From NCBI GenBank assembly GCA_002929055.1, contig PERY01000007.1, positions 39,242 through 103,241 of the forward strand: DNA of 64,000 bases. The letters run 5' to 3'. Shown in pieces: positions 18,514 to 30,100 of the stretch. The stretch comes from Methylocystis sp. GTDB taxonomy: Bacteria > Pseudomonadota > Alphaproteobacteria > Rhizobiales > Beijerinckiaceae. The position numbers and the translations under genes were made by a program. The notes under the pieces are model-generated. The model searched no databases and had not been told where the DNA came from. It saw only the letters and a list, made by a program, of their open reading frames with translations. The stretch's first letter is position 1. Each line of letters starts with the position of its first letter.

Positions 18514-18957
18514 ATGCGCGCATATCACAAGAAACTGGCGATCGCGCTTGTCGCCGTCGCGGCTGGCCTCGCTCTCGCGCCGGCCGCCGTGCGCGCCGAG
18601 CCCGAGACGACGCTCACGGCGAGCGGCCTGAAATACACCGACGTGAAGGTCGGAACGGGCGCCGAGGCGCAGCCTGGCAAGACCGTCTCCGTGCATTATA
18701 CGGGCTGGCTCTACAACGGCGGGACCAAGGGCAAGAAGTTCGATTCCTCGCGCGACCGCGGCGAGCCTTTCGACTTTCCGCTCGGCGGCGGCCAGGTCAT
18801 CCAGGGCTGGGACGAAGGCGTCGCGGGCATGAAGGTCGGCGGCAAGCGCACGCTCGTCATTCCGCCGAACCTCGGCTATGGCCAGCGCGGCGCCGGTTCC
18901 GCGATCCCCGGCGGCGCAACCCTCCTCTTCGACGTCGAACTCATCGGCGTGAAATAA
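18514..18957 (+). CDS. FKBP-type peptidyl-prolyl cis-trans isomerase, exported
   Basis: 147 residues with a signal peptide (LAIALVAVAAGLALAPAAVRAEP, cleavage near residue 29) and a single complete FKBP domain: GKTVSVHYTGWLYNGGTKGKKFDSS, FDFPLGGGQVIQGWDEGVAGMKVGGKRTLVIPPNLGYGQRG and IPGGATLLFDVELI. The FK506-pocket aromatic residues are conserved. Periplasmic foldase acting on X-Pro bonds. AGGGAGGAACAAGGG is upstream of the ATG. The next gene starts at the base after its stop codon. Confidence 0.95.
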   Translation: MRAYHKKLAIALVAVAAGLALAPAAVRAEPETTLTASGLKYTDVKVGTGAEAQPGKTVSVHYTGWLYNGGTKGKKFDSSRDRGEPFDFPLGGGQVIQGWDEGVAGMKVGGKRTLVIPPNLGYGQRGAGSAIPGGATLLFDVELIGVK

Positions 18958-20157
18958 GTGACGCCGATCTGGGCGCAGGCGGCGCTGGTCTTCGGGCTCG
19001 CGCTGCTTGCCAGCCTGATCGCCAATCGCTTCCGACTGTCGACCGCGCTCGTCGAGATCCTCGTAGGTCTCGGCGCGCGCGCCGCCTTCGGCCTTGTCGG
19101 CTATGAGGCGATCTTCGCCGTGCAGGAGCCCTGGGTGAAGACGCTCGCCGGAATAGGCGCGATTCTTCTCACCTTCCTCGCCGGCGCCGAACTCGACCCG
19201 GACGTCTTCAAGCGCCAATGGAAGGAAGCCGCCGCGATCGGCGGCGCGAGCTTTCTCCTTCCCTCCATCGCCTGCTGGGCGGCGGCGCATTATCTGCTCG
19301 GCTGGGACTCGTCCCCCGCGCTTCTCGCGGGCATCGCCCTCGCCGCGACTTCCGTCGCCGTCGTCTACACGGTGATGATGGAATATGGCTTCAACCGCAC
19401 GGATTACGGCAAGACCATTCTCGCCGCCTGCTTCATCACCGATCTCGGCACGGTGGTGACGCTCGGCCTCGTCTTCGCGCCTTTCACCTGGAAGACCTTG
19501 GTCTTTGCGGGCGCGCTCGCCGCCGCCTTCGCCTATCTGCCGAAAATCGTCCCGCTCGCCTTCGCGCGCTTTGGCGGGCGCCCGTCCGAATTCGAGGCGA
19601 AGTTCCTGCTGTTTTCGCTCATGGGCCTCGGCGCGCTCGCGACCTGGGCGGGGAGCGAAGCGGTGCTCCCGGCCTATCTCATCGGCATGGCGCTCGCCGG
19701 GAGCGTCGGGCGCGACGCGGCGCTGATCAAACGGCTGCGCACCATCACCATCGGATTGCTCACGCCCTTCTATTTCATCCGCGCCGGCTATTTCGTGTCT
19801 CTGCCCGCCGTGCTCGCCGCGCCTCTGGGCGTGATTGTCTTTCTCGGCGTCGAAATCGCCAGCAAGGTCGTCAGCGTCTATCCGGTGGCGCGCAAATTCT
19901 CGCATCCGCACAAGGACGCGGTGTACACGACACTGCTGATGGCCTCGGGCCTCACCTTCGGCACGATCTCCGCGCTTTTCGGCCTCTCCAATGGCGTCAT
20001 CGACCAGGCGCAATATTCGACGCTCGTCGCCGCCATCATCGCGACGGCGGTCATCCCCACGCTGATCGCCAACACATATTATCTGCCGCGCCATCGTCTG
20101 CCGATGGTTGAGGCTGAGGCGGAGACGGCGCTGGAGACGAGCGAGGTGCGTTCTTAG
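18958..20157 (+). CDS. Cation:proton antiporter (CPA2/Kef-like)
   Basis: 399 residues with about 11-12 membrane segments, starting at a GTG directly after the FKBP stop codon, so translation is likely coupled. Family signatures: LVEILVGLGARAAFGLVG, LLTFLAGAELDPDVFKRQ, the mid-protein TSVAVVYTVMMEYGFNRTDYGKTILAACFITDLGTV with the transport Asp (ITDLGTV), and PVARKFSHPHKDAVYTTLLMASGLTFGTI. It lacks the cytoplasmic TrkA-N (RCK) domain of KefB/C, so this is the transmembrane part only. It exchanges Na+ or K+ for protons across the inner membrane; ion specificity is unknown. Confidence 0.9.
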   Translation: MTPIWAQAALVFGLALLASLIANRFRLSTALVEILVGLGARAAFGLVGYEAIFAVQEPWVKTLAGIGAILLTFLAGAELDPDVFKRQWKEAAAIGGASFLLPSIACWAAAHYLLGWDSSPALLAGIALAATSVAVVYTVMMEYGFNRTDYGKTILAACFITDLGTVVTLGLVFAPFTWKTLVFAGALAAAFAYLPKIVPLAFARFGGRPSEFEAKFLLFSLMGLGALATWAGSEAVLPAYLIGMALAGSVGRDAALIKRLRTITIGLLTPFYFIRAGYFVSLPAVLAAPLGVIVFLGVEIASKVVSVYPVARKFSHPHKDAVYTTLLMASGLTFGTISALFGLSNGVIDQAQYSTLVAAIIATAVIPTLIANTYYLPRHRLPMVEAEAETALETSEVRS

Positions 20158-20185
20158 CCGCCGGCAACGTCATCTCGATGACCGC

Positions 20186-21781
20186 TTAAGGCTGCTCCAT
20201 CAGTTCCTCGGCCTCCAGGCGTTCGAGGCTCGGCTTTCGGGCGGGCTTCCCTGCAGGCGGCGCCGGGCGCGCGAGCCACACCACAACGGCGAGAAGGACG
20301 AAGACCAGCGCCCCGAAATAGAAGGCGTCGTCGAGACCGAGCAGCAGCGCCTGCTGGCGCATCAGCCGCCCCATTTGCGCGCGCGCGACGCTTTCACTCA
20401 TGCCGAGACCCTGCAGCTTGCTGGAGAGTTGTCCCATCACGTCGAGTTCGGGATAGGACCGCCCGCCGAAATGATCCGCCATGCCGAGCTGGTGGAAGGG
20501 CGCGCCGCGAAACTGCATGACAGCCTGCCATGTGATGCCATAGGCGCCGAAGGCCGTGCGCAGCATGGCGAGCTCCTCCGCGGCGCGGATCAGCCTCTTG
20601 CCGGAAAGCCCCTGCACGGCGATCGCGGCGGTCGGCGCGAAGAAGGTCGCGAGGAAGAAGCCGAAGAACAGCATCGGCGTCGCGATCTGATCGAAGGAGG
20701 CGGCCTTGTCGAATTTTGCAAGCCAGGTCAGCGTCACGGCGAAGCCGATGAAATTCAGGCTCGCGAGATAGCGCAGGTCGATCTTCTTGACGACGAGATG
20801 GACGATCGAGACCAGCGGGGCGGCGAGGACGATCATGGTGAGATAGACGACGCCCGCCAGCGACGACGTATAGCCGAGCAGCGTCTGCAATTGGCCAATG
20901 AAAACCGACAGCGTTCCCTGAATGACGAGAAAGCCCGCGAGCGAACAAAAAGCCGCGACGGCGTAGTTGCGATAGCCGAACAGCCGGATGTCGAGGACCG
21001 GGAAACGTTCGCCGAGCTCCCACAGGACGAAGACGGGAAAGGCGATGATAACGGCGACCAGAACGCCCGTCAGGAAAGGCGAGTCGAACCAGTCGAAATC
21101 ATTGCCCTGATTGAGTATCGTTTGAACGCCGACCAGCACGATAGCGATCAGGATGAAGCCGATCGCATCGAAGCGCGTGACGCGGCGCTTCCAGGGGCGC
21201 CCGTAGAGCGCCGCGCCCACCACGGCGGCGACTGTGAGCATGCAAAAGACATCGGAGTAAAACAGCATGCGCCAGCCGGCGTATTCCGCCCAGAAGCCCC
21301 CCATGAACACGCCCAGGGTGAAGGGCGCCATGCTGAGAACGCCCCACCAGGCGACGCCGTAGCCGCGATATTTTTCCGGTATCTCGCTGAGCGCCAGCCC
21401 CTGCCCGAGCGGCAGGAGCACGCCGCCGGCGACGCCGAGCAGGAAGCGCATGGGCACGAACACCCAGATCGTTGCGCTCCAGGCGCAGGCGAGGGCGAAA
21501 AGCGCATAGAAGAGGCAGGCGGCGACATAGACGCGCCAGGCGCCATAGCGCCCTGCGAGCCAGCGCGCGAGCGGCAGCCCGAGCACGATGCCCATCATAT
21601 GGTCGGTCGTGCCCCAGGTGCCGAAGCTCGGCGTGACGCCCTGCAGGCTCCCGGCCGCATAGGGCACCAGAATCGTGTAGCCCGGGACATTTGAGAGCGC
21701 GACCACATTGGCCGACGCAAGCGCCGCGCTGAAGGCGAGAAAGCGCCAGCCTGTCAGCCTCTCGTCGCCGGGCGCCGTCAT
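20186..21781 (-). CDS. MFS transporter, DHA2 (EmrB/QacA-like) family
   Basis: About 531 residues from the preferred ATG at 21781 (MTAPGDERLTGWR); an ATG at 21871 would add 30 Arg-rich residues and is less likely. Around 14 membrane segments with DHA2-like features: a motif A-like LARWLAGRYGAWRVY after TM2, [29 protein letters not shown], and a large C-terminal periplasmic region (GAPFHQLGMADHFGG) before the last TM, as in EmrB. Likely proton-driven drug or metabolite export. No EmrA partner lies next to it. It ends 28 bases from the convergent antiporter gene. Confidence 0.87.
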   Translation of the reverse strand: MTAPGDERLTGWRFLAFSAALASANVVALSNVPGYTILVPYAAGSLQGVTPSFGTWGTTDHMMGIVLGLPLARWLAGRYGAWRVYVAACLFYALFALACAWSATIWVFVPMRFLLGVAGGVLLPLGQGLALSEIPEKYRGYGVAWWGVLSMAPFTLGVFMGGFWAEYAGWRMLFYSDVFCMLTVAAVVGAALYGRPWKRRVTRFDAIGFILIAIVLVGVQTILNQGNDFDWFDSPFLTGVLVAVIIAFPVFVLWELGERFPVLDIRLFGYRNYAVAAFCSLAGFLVIQGTLSVFIGQLQTLLGYTSSLAGVVYLTMIVLAAPLVSIVHLVVKKIDLRYLASLNFIGFAVTLTWLAKFDKAASFDQIATPMLFFGFFLATFFAPTAAIAVQGLSGKRLIRAAEELAMLRTAFGAYGITWQAVMQFRGAPFHQLGMADHFGGRSYPELDVMGQLSSKLQGLGMSESVARAQMGRLMRQQALLLGLDDAFYFGALVFVLLAVVVWLARPAPPAGKPARKPSLERLEAEELMEQP

Positions 21782-22148
21782 CGGCGCGCCTCGCTTTTGG
21801 CGGCGCTGCGGGCGGACGAATCGGTCGGTCGTGATGACGTTGACAAGGCGGACTCCGGGCATGCGCCGCAAAGCGCGCTGTGCAAGCAGGAGTCATCAGC
21901 CCCGAGGGCGGTTACACGGCGGAACCCCATCGCCGAGACTTGATTTTGCCCAGTCCCGCAAGGGCCTGTCAACCGTTCGGCGACGGGAACGGGCGCATGC
22001 CCGCCGGGAATCTGGGCGTGCGGCGATCTGGCGCCATTGCAAGGCTTTGCCCGCGGCGCCAGAAAGGTCATCATCGCATGGGCGATTGGCTTCGCCATTG
22101 CATCTGCGGACGCGTCTCCGCCGAACCACTCGGATCACAAAGCTTCTC
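21782..22148. other. Divergent intergenic region, MFS exporter / glgB
   Basis: 367 bases between divergent starts. It should hold the promoter of the glycogen operon and of the exporter. No convincing -35/-10 pair, operator palindrome or small gene was found. The glgB frame stays open through this stretch without glgB-like sequence, so it is treated as untranslated. Confidence 0.5.
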
Positions 22149-24356
22149 ATGACAAGACCCAGCTGGCGGGCGGACCCGGACGAGATCGCGGCGATCGTCG
22201 CGGCCCGCCACGCAGACCCTTTCGCGCTCCTCGGCCTGCACGAGACGGCGGAAGGCTTTGTGATCCGTTGCTTTGCGCCCGGCGCGCAAACCATCGCCGC
22301 CGCCACGCCCGAAGGGCGGGTGATCGCGACGCTGGAGCGTGTGCATCCGGATGGTTTCTTCGAGGCGTTGACGGCGCTCGGCGCCCGCGCGCCCTATCGC
22401 CTGTCGGCGGCCAATGGCGCGGCGCAATGGTCCTTCGCCGACCCTTACGCCTTCCCGCCCGTTCTCGGGGCCATGGACGACTATCTCCTCGTCGAGGGCG
22501 AGCATCAAAAGCTCTATGAGCGGCTCGGCGCCCATGTCGTGACGCATGATGCGGCGCAGGGCGTGAATTTCGCCGTCTGGGCGCCCAATGCGCAGCGCGT
22601 CTCCGTCGTCGGCGACTTCAACCAGTGGGACGGACGCCGCGCCCAGATGCGCAAGCGCGTCGACAGCGGCGTGTGGGAAATCTTCATCCCCGGCGTCGGA
22701 CCCGGCGCGCCCTACAAATTCGAAATCGTCGGCCGTCACGGAAATCTGCTGCCGCTCAAGGCCGATCCCTTCGGCTTCGAGGCGGAGCTGCGGCCCTCGA
22801 CAGCCTCGGTGGTCGCCTCGAACGCGCCCTATGAATGGGGCGACGAAATCCACATGCGCGAGCGCGCCAAATATGATCCGCGCCGCGCGCCCATGTCCGT
22901 CTATGAGGTGCATCTGCCCTCATGGCGCAAGGCGGAAGGCTGGCGCTTCCTCAGCTATGACGAACTCGCCGACCAGCTCGTGCCTTACGTCGCCGATCTC
23001 GGCTTCACCCATATCGAACTTCTGCCCGTCAACGAGCATCCGCTCGACGCCTCATGGGGTTATCAGCCCATTGGCCTCTTCGCGCCGACGCGGCGCCACG
23101 GGGATTCCAACGGCTTCAAGCGTTTTGTCGATCGCGCCCATCAAGCCGGCCTCGGCGTCATCCTCGACTGGGTGCCCGCGCATTTCCCGACGGATGAGCA
23201 TGGCCTCGCGCAATTCGACGGCGGGCCGCTCTATGAGCATTCCGACCCGCGGCGCGGCTTCCATCCCGACTGGAATACTGCGATTTACGACTTCGGCCGG
23301 CGCGAGGTCTCGAATTTCCTCATCGCCAGCGCGCTCTACTGGCTCGACCGCTTCCATATCGACGGGCTGCGCGTCGACGCCGTCGCCTCCATGCTCTACC
23401 TCGATTATTCGCGCAAGGAAGGTGAGTGGGCGCCAAACCCGGACGGCTCCAACGACAATCGCGACGCCGTGCGCTTTCTTCAAAGGTTCAACGAGCTTGT
23501 TTACGGCCTCTATCCCGGCGTCGTGACCATCGCCGAGGAATCGACCTCCTGGGGCGGCGTGACGCGCCCGACGAACGCCGGCGGGCTCGGCTTCGGCTTC
23601 AAATGGAACATGGGCTGGATGAACGACACGCTGCGCTACATGTCGGCGGACCCGGTCTATCGCAAATGGCGGCACAATGAATTGACCTTCGGCCTCCTCT
23701 ACGCCTTCGCGGAAAATTTCGTGCTGCCGCTCTCGCATGACGAGGTGGTCCACGGCAAAGGCTCGATCATCGCGAAAATGCCGGGCGACGACTGGCTGCG
23801 CTTCGCCGGGACGCGGGCCTACTATGGCTTTATGTGGGGGCATCCGGGCAAGAAGCTTCTCTTCATGGGCCAGGAATTCGGCCAGACGAGCGAATGGGAC
23901 TTTGCGCGCCAGCTCGAATGGTGGCTGCTCGACCACGCGCCGCACCGCGGCCTGCGCGACTTCCTGCGTGACCTCAACCGTGTCTATCGCAGACATGAGG
24001 CGCTCCACGCCCGCGACTGCGAGAGCGAGGGCTTCGAGTGGATCGTCGTCGACGATGCGGAGAGTTCCGTCTTCGCCTTCATCCGCTATGGCGCCGATCG
24101 CGCGCGGCCCGTCGTCGTCGTCTCCAACTTCACCCCGGTGTCGCGCGTCGCATACAGGCTCGGCCTGCCGCGCGCGGGACGCTGGCGCGAAATCCTCAAT
24201 TCGGATGCGGAGATCTATGGCGGCTCCGGCCAGGGCAACCTCGGCGCCGTCGTCGCGCGCGCGGAAGTCGGCGGGGCCTTCCCCGCCTGCGCGGAGATTC
24301 AAATCCCGCCGCTCGCCACTTTGTTCTTCGAATTCGAATCCGATGGTCTACAATAA
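22149..24356 (+). CDS. glgB: 1,4-alpha-glucan branching enzyme
   Basis: 735 residues from ATG 22149 (MTRPSWRADPDEIAAIVAARHADPFALLGLHE), the usual GlgB start; the open frame extends to 21708 but without homologous sequence. Domains: an N-terminal CBM48 module (HADPFALLGLH), a second CBM48 (FAVWAPNAQRVSVVGDFNQWDG), then the GH13 barrel with DGLRVDAVASM (nucleophile Asp410), VTIAEEST (acid Glu463) and LPLSHDEVVHGKGS, and a C-terminal beta domain. It makes alpha-1,6 branches in glycogen. First gene of glgB-glgC-glgA-glgX/malQ, all on the plus strand with tiny gaps. Confidence 0.96.
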   Translation: MTRPSWRADPDEIAAIVAARHADPFALLGLHETAEGFVIRCFAPGAQTIAAATPEGRVIATLERVHPDGFFEALTALGARAPYRLSAANGAAQWSFADPYAFPPVLGAMDDYLLVEGEHQKLYERLGAHVVTHDAAQGVNFAVWAPNAQRVSVVGDFNQWDGRRAQMRKRVDSGVWEIFIPGVGPGAPYKFEIVGRHGNLLPLKADPFGFEAELRPSTASVVASNAPYEWGDEIHMRERAKYDPRRAPMSVYEVHLPSWRKAEGWRFLSYDELADQLVPYVADLGFTHIELLPVNEHPLDASWGYQPIGLFAPTRRHGDSNGFKRFVDRAHQAGLGVILDWVPAHFPTDEHGLAQFDGGPLYEHSDPRRGFHPDWNTAIYDFGRREVSNFLIASALYWLDRFHIDGLRVDAVASMLYLDYSRKEGEWAPNPDGSNDNRDAVRFLQRFNELVYGLYPGVVTIAEESTSWGGVTRPTNAGGLGFGFKWNMGWMNDTLRYMSADPVYRKWRHNELTFGLLYAFAENFVLPLSHDEVVHGKGSIIAKMPGDDWLRFAGTRAYYGFMWGHPGKKLLFMGQEFGQTSEWDFARQLEWWLLDHAPHRGLRDFLRDLNRVYRRHEALHARDCESEGFEWIVVDDAESSVFAFIRYGADRARPVVVVSNFTPVSRVAYRLGLPRAGRWREILNSDAEIYGGSGQGNLGAVVARAEVGGAFPACAEIQIPPLATLFFEFESDGLQ

Positions 24357-24392
24357 CCTCGAATCGCATCTTTTGCGGACTGGATGTGACTG

Positions 24393-25655
24393 ATGGCCGC
24401 CTATGACAACGCGCCGCTCGCGCGCTACGCCATGGCCTATGTTCTCGCTGGCGGCAGAGGCTCCCGGCTGATGGAATTGACGGACCGGAGGGCCAAGCCC
24501 GCGGTCTATTTCGGCGGCAAGTCGCGCATCATCGACTTCGCGCTTTCCAACGCTCTCAACTCCGGCATTCGCCGCATCGCCGTCGCCACCCAATACAAGG
24601 CCCACAGCCTCATTCGCCATCTGCAAAGGGGCTGGAGCTTCTTTCGCACCGAGCGTAACGAAAGCTTCGACATTCTGCCGGCGAGCCAGCGCGTCTCCGA
24701 AGACCACTGGTATCTCGGCACGGCCGACGCCGTCTTCCAGAACCTCGACATCGTCGAGAGCTACGATCCCAAATACATCGTGCTGCTCGCCGGCGACCAC
24801 ATCTACAAGATGGACTATGAACACATGCTGCAGCAGCATGTGGAGCAGGGCGCCGACGTCACCATCGGCTGTCTCGAAGTCGCGCGCAGCGAAGCTTCGG
24901 GCTTCGGCGTGATGCATGTGGATCACGACGACCGCATCATCTCCTTCATCGAGAAACCGGCCGATCCGCCCGCCATGCCCGGCCATCCCGACCGCGCGCT
25001 GGTGAGCATGGGCATTTACGTCTTCGAGGCGACATTTCTCTACGACCAGTTGCGCCGCGACGCCGACGATCCCAACTCCACGCATGATTTCGGCAAGGAC
25101 ATCATCCCCTATCTCGTCGAGCACGGGAAAGCCGTCGCGCATCATTTCTCGCGCTCCTGCGTGCGTTCGGCGAGCGAGCAGCACGCCTATTGGCGGGATG
25201 TGGGGACCGTCGACGCCTATTGGGCCGCCAACATCGACCTCACCGATTTCGTGCCGCAGCTCGATCTCTACGACCGCAACTGGCCGATCTGGACCTATGC
25301 CGAGATCACCCCGCCCGCGAAATTCGTGCATGATCAGGTCGGGCGGCGCGGTCAGGCGCTCTCCTCGCTCGTATCCGGCGGCTGCATCGTCTCGGGCTCG
25401 ACGTTGCGCCGCTCGCTGCTCTTCACAGGCGTGCGCGTGAATTCCTATGCGACGGTGGAGAACGCCGTCGTACTGCCTTACGTCGACGTCGGCCGCTCGG
25501 CGCGGCTCGCCAATGTGGTCGTCGACCGCGGCGTGCGTATTCCGCAGGGGCTGGTCGTGGGCGAAGACCCCGAACTCGACGCCAAGCGCTTCCGGCGCAG
25601 CGAGCAGGGCGTCTGCCTCATCACCCAGCCGATGATCGACAGGCTCGCCCTATGA
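24393..25655 (+). CDS. glgC: Glucose-1-phosphate adenylyltransferase
   Basis: 420 residues; makes ADP-glucose, the committed and allosterically controlled step of bacterial glycogen synthesis. N-terminal nucleotidyltransferase motif [60 protein letters not shown], and FIEKPAD for the glucose-1-phosphate site; C-terminal left-handed beta-helix with [26 protein letters not shown]. It starts 36 bases after glgB and overlaps glgA by four bases. Confidence 0.97.
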   Translation: MAAYDNAPLARYAMAYVLAGGRGSRLMELTDRRAKPAVYFGGKSRIIDFALSNALNSGIRRIAVATQYKAHSLIRHLQRGWSFFRTERNESFDILPASQRVSEDHWYLGTADAVFQNLDIVESYDPKYIVLLAGDHIYKMDYEHMLQQHVEQGADVTIGCLEVARSEASGFGVMHVDHDDRIISFIEKPADPPAMPGHPDRALVSMGIYVFEATFLYDQLRRDADDPNSTHDFGKDIIPYLVEHGKAVAHHFSRSCVRSASEQHAYWRDVGTVDAYWAANIDLTDFVPQLDLYDRNWPIWTYAEITPPAKFVHDQVGRRGQALSSLVSGGCIVSGSTLRRSLLFTGVRVNSYATVENAVVLPYVDVGRSARLANVVVDRGVRIPQGLVVGEDPELDAKRFRRSEQGVCLITQPMIDRLAL

Positions 25656-27109
25656 CGCGACTGCGCGTCCTCGCCGTCGCCTCGGAAATGAACCCGCTGG
25701 TGAAGACCGGCGGACTCGCCGATGTCGTCGGCGCCCTTCCGGCCGCGCTCGCCGCCCAGAATGTCGAAACGCGAACGCTCATTCCGGGCTACCCGGAAGT
25801 GCTCGCCGCCCTGCGCGTCGGCGAGACCGTCCTTTCCTTCGACGATCTCTTCGGCGGCCCGGCGTGGGTTCATGCGGGGCGCCTCGGCGACGTTGACGTC
25901 TATGCGCTCGTCGCGCCGCATCTTTATGCGCGAGAGGGCGGACCCTACGCCGACACGGACGGCGTCGATTATCCCGACAACGCCTTGCGTTTCGCCGCGC
26001 TGGGCTGGGCCGGCGCGCAAATGGCGCAAGGCGCGCTCTCGGAATTCATCCCGGACGTGCTGCATGCGCACGACTGGCAGGCGGCGCTCGCGCCGGTCTA
26101 TCTGCATTACAGCGACAGGCCGCGGCCCGCGACGGTCCTCACCGTGCACAACATCGCCTTCCAGGGCCAATATCCCAAGGAGCTGCTCGAGGATCTGCTG
26201 CTGCCGCCCGAAGCCTTCGCCGTGGACGGCGTCGAATATTACGGCGCCATCGGTTTCCTCAAGGGCGGCCTGCAGCTTTGCGACCGCATCACCACCGTGT
26301 CGCCGACCTATGCGCAGGAAATCGAAACCAGCGAATTCGGCATGGGTCTCGAGGGGCTGCTGCGGGCGCGCGCCGAAGTGGTGACGGGCATTCTCAACGG
26401 CGTCGACGAGAGCGTCTGGAACCCTGCCAAAGACCCGCGCATCGAAGCGCGCTACGACCATTTCAGCCTTGCGACGCGCGCCAGGAACAAGACCGCCCTG
26501 CAAAAGCGCATGCGCCTGCGCGCCGACGCGGAAGCCTTTCTCCTCGGCGTCGTCAGCCGAATGTCGTGGCAGAAGGGCCACGATATGCTGCTCGCCAATC
26601 TCCCGGCGCTGATGGCGCGGCAGGCGCAGCTCGCCCTCATCGGCACGGGCGAGAAGGATCTCGAAGAAGGCTTTCGCGCCGCGCAGGACGCCTATCCCGG
26701 ACGCGTCTCGGTCACGATCGGTTACAGCGAGGATTTGGCGCATCTCATCCAGGCCGGCGCCGACGCCTTCCTCGTGCCCTCGCGCTTCGAGCCCTGCGGC
26801 CTCACGCAACTCTACGCCCTGCGCTACGGCGCCGTGCCGGTTGTCTCGCGCGTCGGCGGATTGAAGGATACGATTATCGACGCCAATGAAATGGCCTTGC
26901 AGGCGGGCGTGGCGACGGGCCTGCAATTTTCACCGCCAACGGCCGAAGCGCTCGCCATCGCGCTCGCCCAGGCCGAACGACTTTTCAGGGACACGGACAC
27001 GTGGCGCAAATTGCAGATCAACGGCATGAAGACGGACGTTTCCTGGCGCCATCCGGCGGAACGCTATGCGGAGCTCTATCGCGAGGCGGTCGCCGCCCGC
27101 GCTGGATAG
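25652..27109 (+). CDS. glgA: Glycogen synthase
   Basis: 485 residues, GT5 family, transfers glucose from ADP-glucose to the growing chain. The start overlaps the glgC stop (ATGA). N-terminal ADP-glucose binding K-T-G-G-L (residues 18-22) in [41 protein letters not shown]-terminal GT-B domain with [15 protein letters not shown] and [32 protein letters not shown] (STGGL-like loop and catalytic Glu region). Ends 7 bases before the glgX-malQ fusion gene. Confidence 0.97.
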   Translation: MTRLRVLAVASEMNPLVKTGGLADVVGALPAALAAQNVETRTLIPGYPEVLAALRVGETVLSFDDLFGGPAWVHAGRLGDVDVYALVAPHLYAREGGPYADTDGVDYPDNALRFAALGWAGAQMAQGALSEFIPDVLHAHDWQAALAPVYLHYSDRPRPATVLTVHNIAFQGQYPKELLEDLLLPPEAFAVDGVEYYGAIGFLKGGLQLCDRITTVSPTYAQEIETSEFGMGLEGLLRARAEVVTGILNGVDESVWNPAKDPRIEARYDHFSLATRARNKTALQKRMRLRADAEAFLLGVVSRMSWQKGHDMLLANLPALMARQAQLALIGTGEKDLEEGFRAAQDAYPGRVSVTIGYSEDLAHLIQAGADAFLVPSRFEPCGLTQLYALRYGAVPVVSRVGGLKDTIIDANEMALQAGVATGLQFSPPTAEALAIALAQAERLFRDTDTWRKLQINGMKTDVSWRHPAERYAELYREAVAARAG

Positions 27110-27116
27110 CATTCGC

Positions 27117-30100
27117 ATGAGGCGCGTCACGACAGGCGCGCCGGAGCCGCTCGGCGTCGCGCTCGATGAAGCGGGCGCCAATGTCGCCGTCTTTTCCGCC
27201 CATGCCGAAGAGATTCATCTCTGCCTGTTCGATGACGCGGGCGACGAGACGCGCATCCGATTGCCGGGCAAGAGCGGTGACGTCTTTCACGGCTATGTCG
27301 AAGGGCTGAAAGAAGGCCAGCGCTATGGCTTTCGCGCTTACGGTCCCGACGCCCCGCACGAAGGCCGGCGGTTCAACAGCGCGAAGCTCCTCGTCGATCC
27401 TTACGCGCTGGCGCTCGACGCATCCCTGAAGCTGCATCCCAGCCAGTTCGCCTTTGGCGAGACGGCGCATGATGACAGCGCCCCGCATGTTTCCAAATGC
27501 GTGATGACGCGTCCGCAGGTCGCGGCGCCGACGCGCCCGAACCATCGCTGGCGCGATACGATCGTCTATGAGATGCACGTCAAGGGCCTCACGGCGGCGC
27601 ATCCCGATGTGCCCGAGACTCTGCGCGGAACATTCGCCGGCCTCGCGCATGAGGCCTCCATTGCGCATTTCAAGAAGCTCGGCGTCACCACGCTGGAGCT
27701 TTTGCCCTGCGCGGCCTGGATCGACGAGCGCCATCTGCCGCCGCTGCGGCTTTCGAACTACTGGGGCTACAATCCCGTCGCCATGATGGCGCCCGATCCG
27801 CGCCTTGCGCCGGGCGGCTGGGCGGAAGTGCGCGACGCCGTCGCCGCGCTTCATGTGGCTGGCCTCGAGGTCATTCTCGACGTCGTGTTCAACCACACGG
27901 GCGAGAGCGACGAAAAAGGCCCGACGCTCTCGCTGCGCGGGCTCGACAACGCCACTTACTACCGCCTCGCCTATGACCGCGCGCAATATGTGAACGACGC
28001 CGGCTGCGGGAATATTCTCGCATTCGACCGCGCGCCGGTCGTGCGCCTCGCGATGGACGCGCTGCGCGCTTTCGCGATTTATGGCGGCGTCGACGGCTTT
28101 CGCTTCGATCTTGCGACAACGCTGGCGCGCTATCCCTCCGGCTACGACCCGGACGCGCCATTCCTGACGGCGCTGCTGCAAGATCCAACCTTGCGCGAAT
28201 TGAAACTCATCGCCGAGCCCTGGGACATCGGCCCCGGCGGCTATCAGCTCGGACAGTTCCCCGCGCCCTTCGCCGAGTGGAACGACCGCTATCGCGACAC
28301 GTTGCGACGCTTCTGGCGCGGCGATGCGGCGGGCGTCTCCGATCTCGCGACGCGGATTGCGGGCTCGCAGGATTTTTTCGCGCGGCGCAGTCCGTCGCGC
28401 AGCGTGAACTTCGTCACCGCGCATGACGGCTTCACGCTGCGCGACCTCGTTTCCTACGAAAGGAAACACAATGAGGCGAATGGCGAAGAAGGTCGCGACG
28501 GGACGAACGACAATCTCTCCTGGAATAATGGCGTCGAGGGCGAGAGCGACGACGATGCAGTGAAGGCCGCGCGCGCGCGCGACCAGCGCAATCTGCTGGC
28601 GACGCTTCTCTTCTCGCGCGGAACGCCCATGCTCTCCATGGGCGCGGAGCTCGGCCAGACGCAGAAGGGCAACAACAACGCCTATGCGCAGGACAATGAG
28701 ACGGGCTGGCTCGACTGGGTCAAGGCGGACCATGGCCTCATCGAGGCAACGGCGCGGCTGATCGCGCTGCGCAAGGCGAATCTCGCGCTGCGCGACGACC
28801 GCTTCCTCGACGGCGCGCCGCAGGACGAGACCGGACTCCCCGACGTGCAATGGCTCGGGCCCGACGGCAGGACGATGCGCGACGAGGACTGGCGGCGCGG
28901 CGACGCGCAGACGCTGATCGTGGCGCTTTACGCCGCAGGCGACCGCGTGCTCGTCATTCTCCATCGCGGCGGCGCGCCCGTGACGGCGACGCCGCCGCCG
29001 CCGCGCGAGGGCCACGCCTGGCGCATCGCCTTCGACTCGGCCAACGACGACGCCAGCGGCGCTTGCGACGACGCGATCCACGTTTCTCCGCGCGCGTCCT
29101 TGCTGCTTGTCGAGGAAAAGGCGGAGGAAGACGCCCCGGCGCGGCCGCGGCCCGCACCCGCCGCCGACGATACGCTCGTCGCGCAACTCGCGGAAGCCGC
29201 GGGAATCGCGACGCGCTGGCATGACGTCATGGGCGCCGAGCATCAGGTTCCGCGCGAAACGCTTCAGGCTTTGCTCGCGCGCCTCGGCCTGCCCGCGCAG
29301 ATGCGCGATGAGGCCCGCGACAGCCTCGCGCAACTTGCGCAAACGCGCGACCGGCGCAGGCTGCCCCAGCATGCCATTGCGCGCGAAGGCGAGACGATCG
29401 CGCTGCGCCTTGCAGCTTCAGAGGGCGCCGCGCCGACTGCGCTCGTGCTTCGCCGCGAGGACGGCCGCGAGGAGCCAGTCGCGGTGGCCAATGCCACGCC
29501 CTGTTCATGGACCGGCGCTGACGGCGCAAGCAACAGCGGCTACCGGCTCGAGCTGCCCGCCCTGCCCGCCGGGCGCTACGGCCTGCGCGGCGAGGATGAC
29601 GATGCGGCCTGTCGTCTCATCGTCGCGCCCGGTCAGTGCTACTTGCCTGCGGAGCCTCACCGCGCCTTCGGCTTTTCGGCGCAGCTTTATTCGGTGCGGC
29701 GCGAGGGCGATCAGGGGATTGGCGATTTCACGACCCTCGCGAGACTGGCGCGCAGCAGCGCGGAGGCGGGCGCGGCGCTCGTCGCCATCAATCCGCTGCA
29801 TGCGCTCTTTGCGCAGGACCGCTCGCGGGCGAGCCCTTATTATCCATCCGACCGGCGCTTTCTCGACCCCATCTATGTCGATCTCGCCGATCTTCTCGGC
29901 GACGGCGTCCACGAAGCGGCGGCGCGCGCGCTCTCCTTGAAGGACACAGTGGATTATCCCGAGGTTCACGCCCTCAAGCGGCAGACGCTGGAACAGGTCT
30001 TCGCGCACTTCGAACAGCTCGCGCAGCAGCGCCCGGACGCCGCGCCCGTCGCCGATTTCGCGCAATTCTGCGCGGAGAGCGGAGAGTCGCTGGCGCGCTT

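Noticed and set aside
17353..20094. A 913-codon minus-strand open frame
   Set aside because: It lies opposite the kinase, FKBP and antiporter genes, which have clear motifs and signal/membrane features. The mirror frame is Glu/Arg/Gly-rich with no domain.
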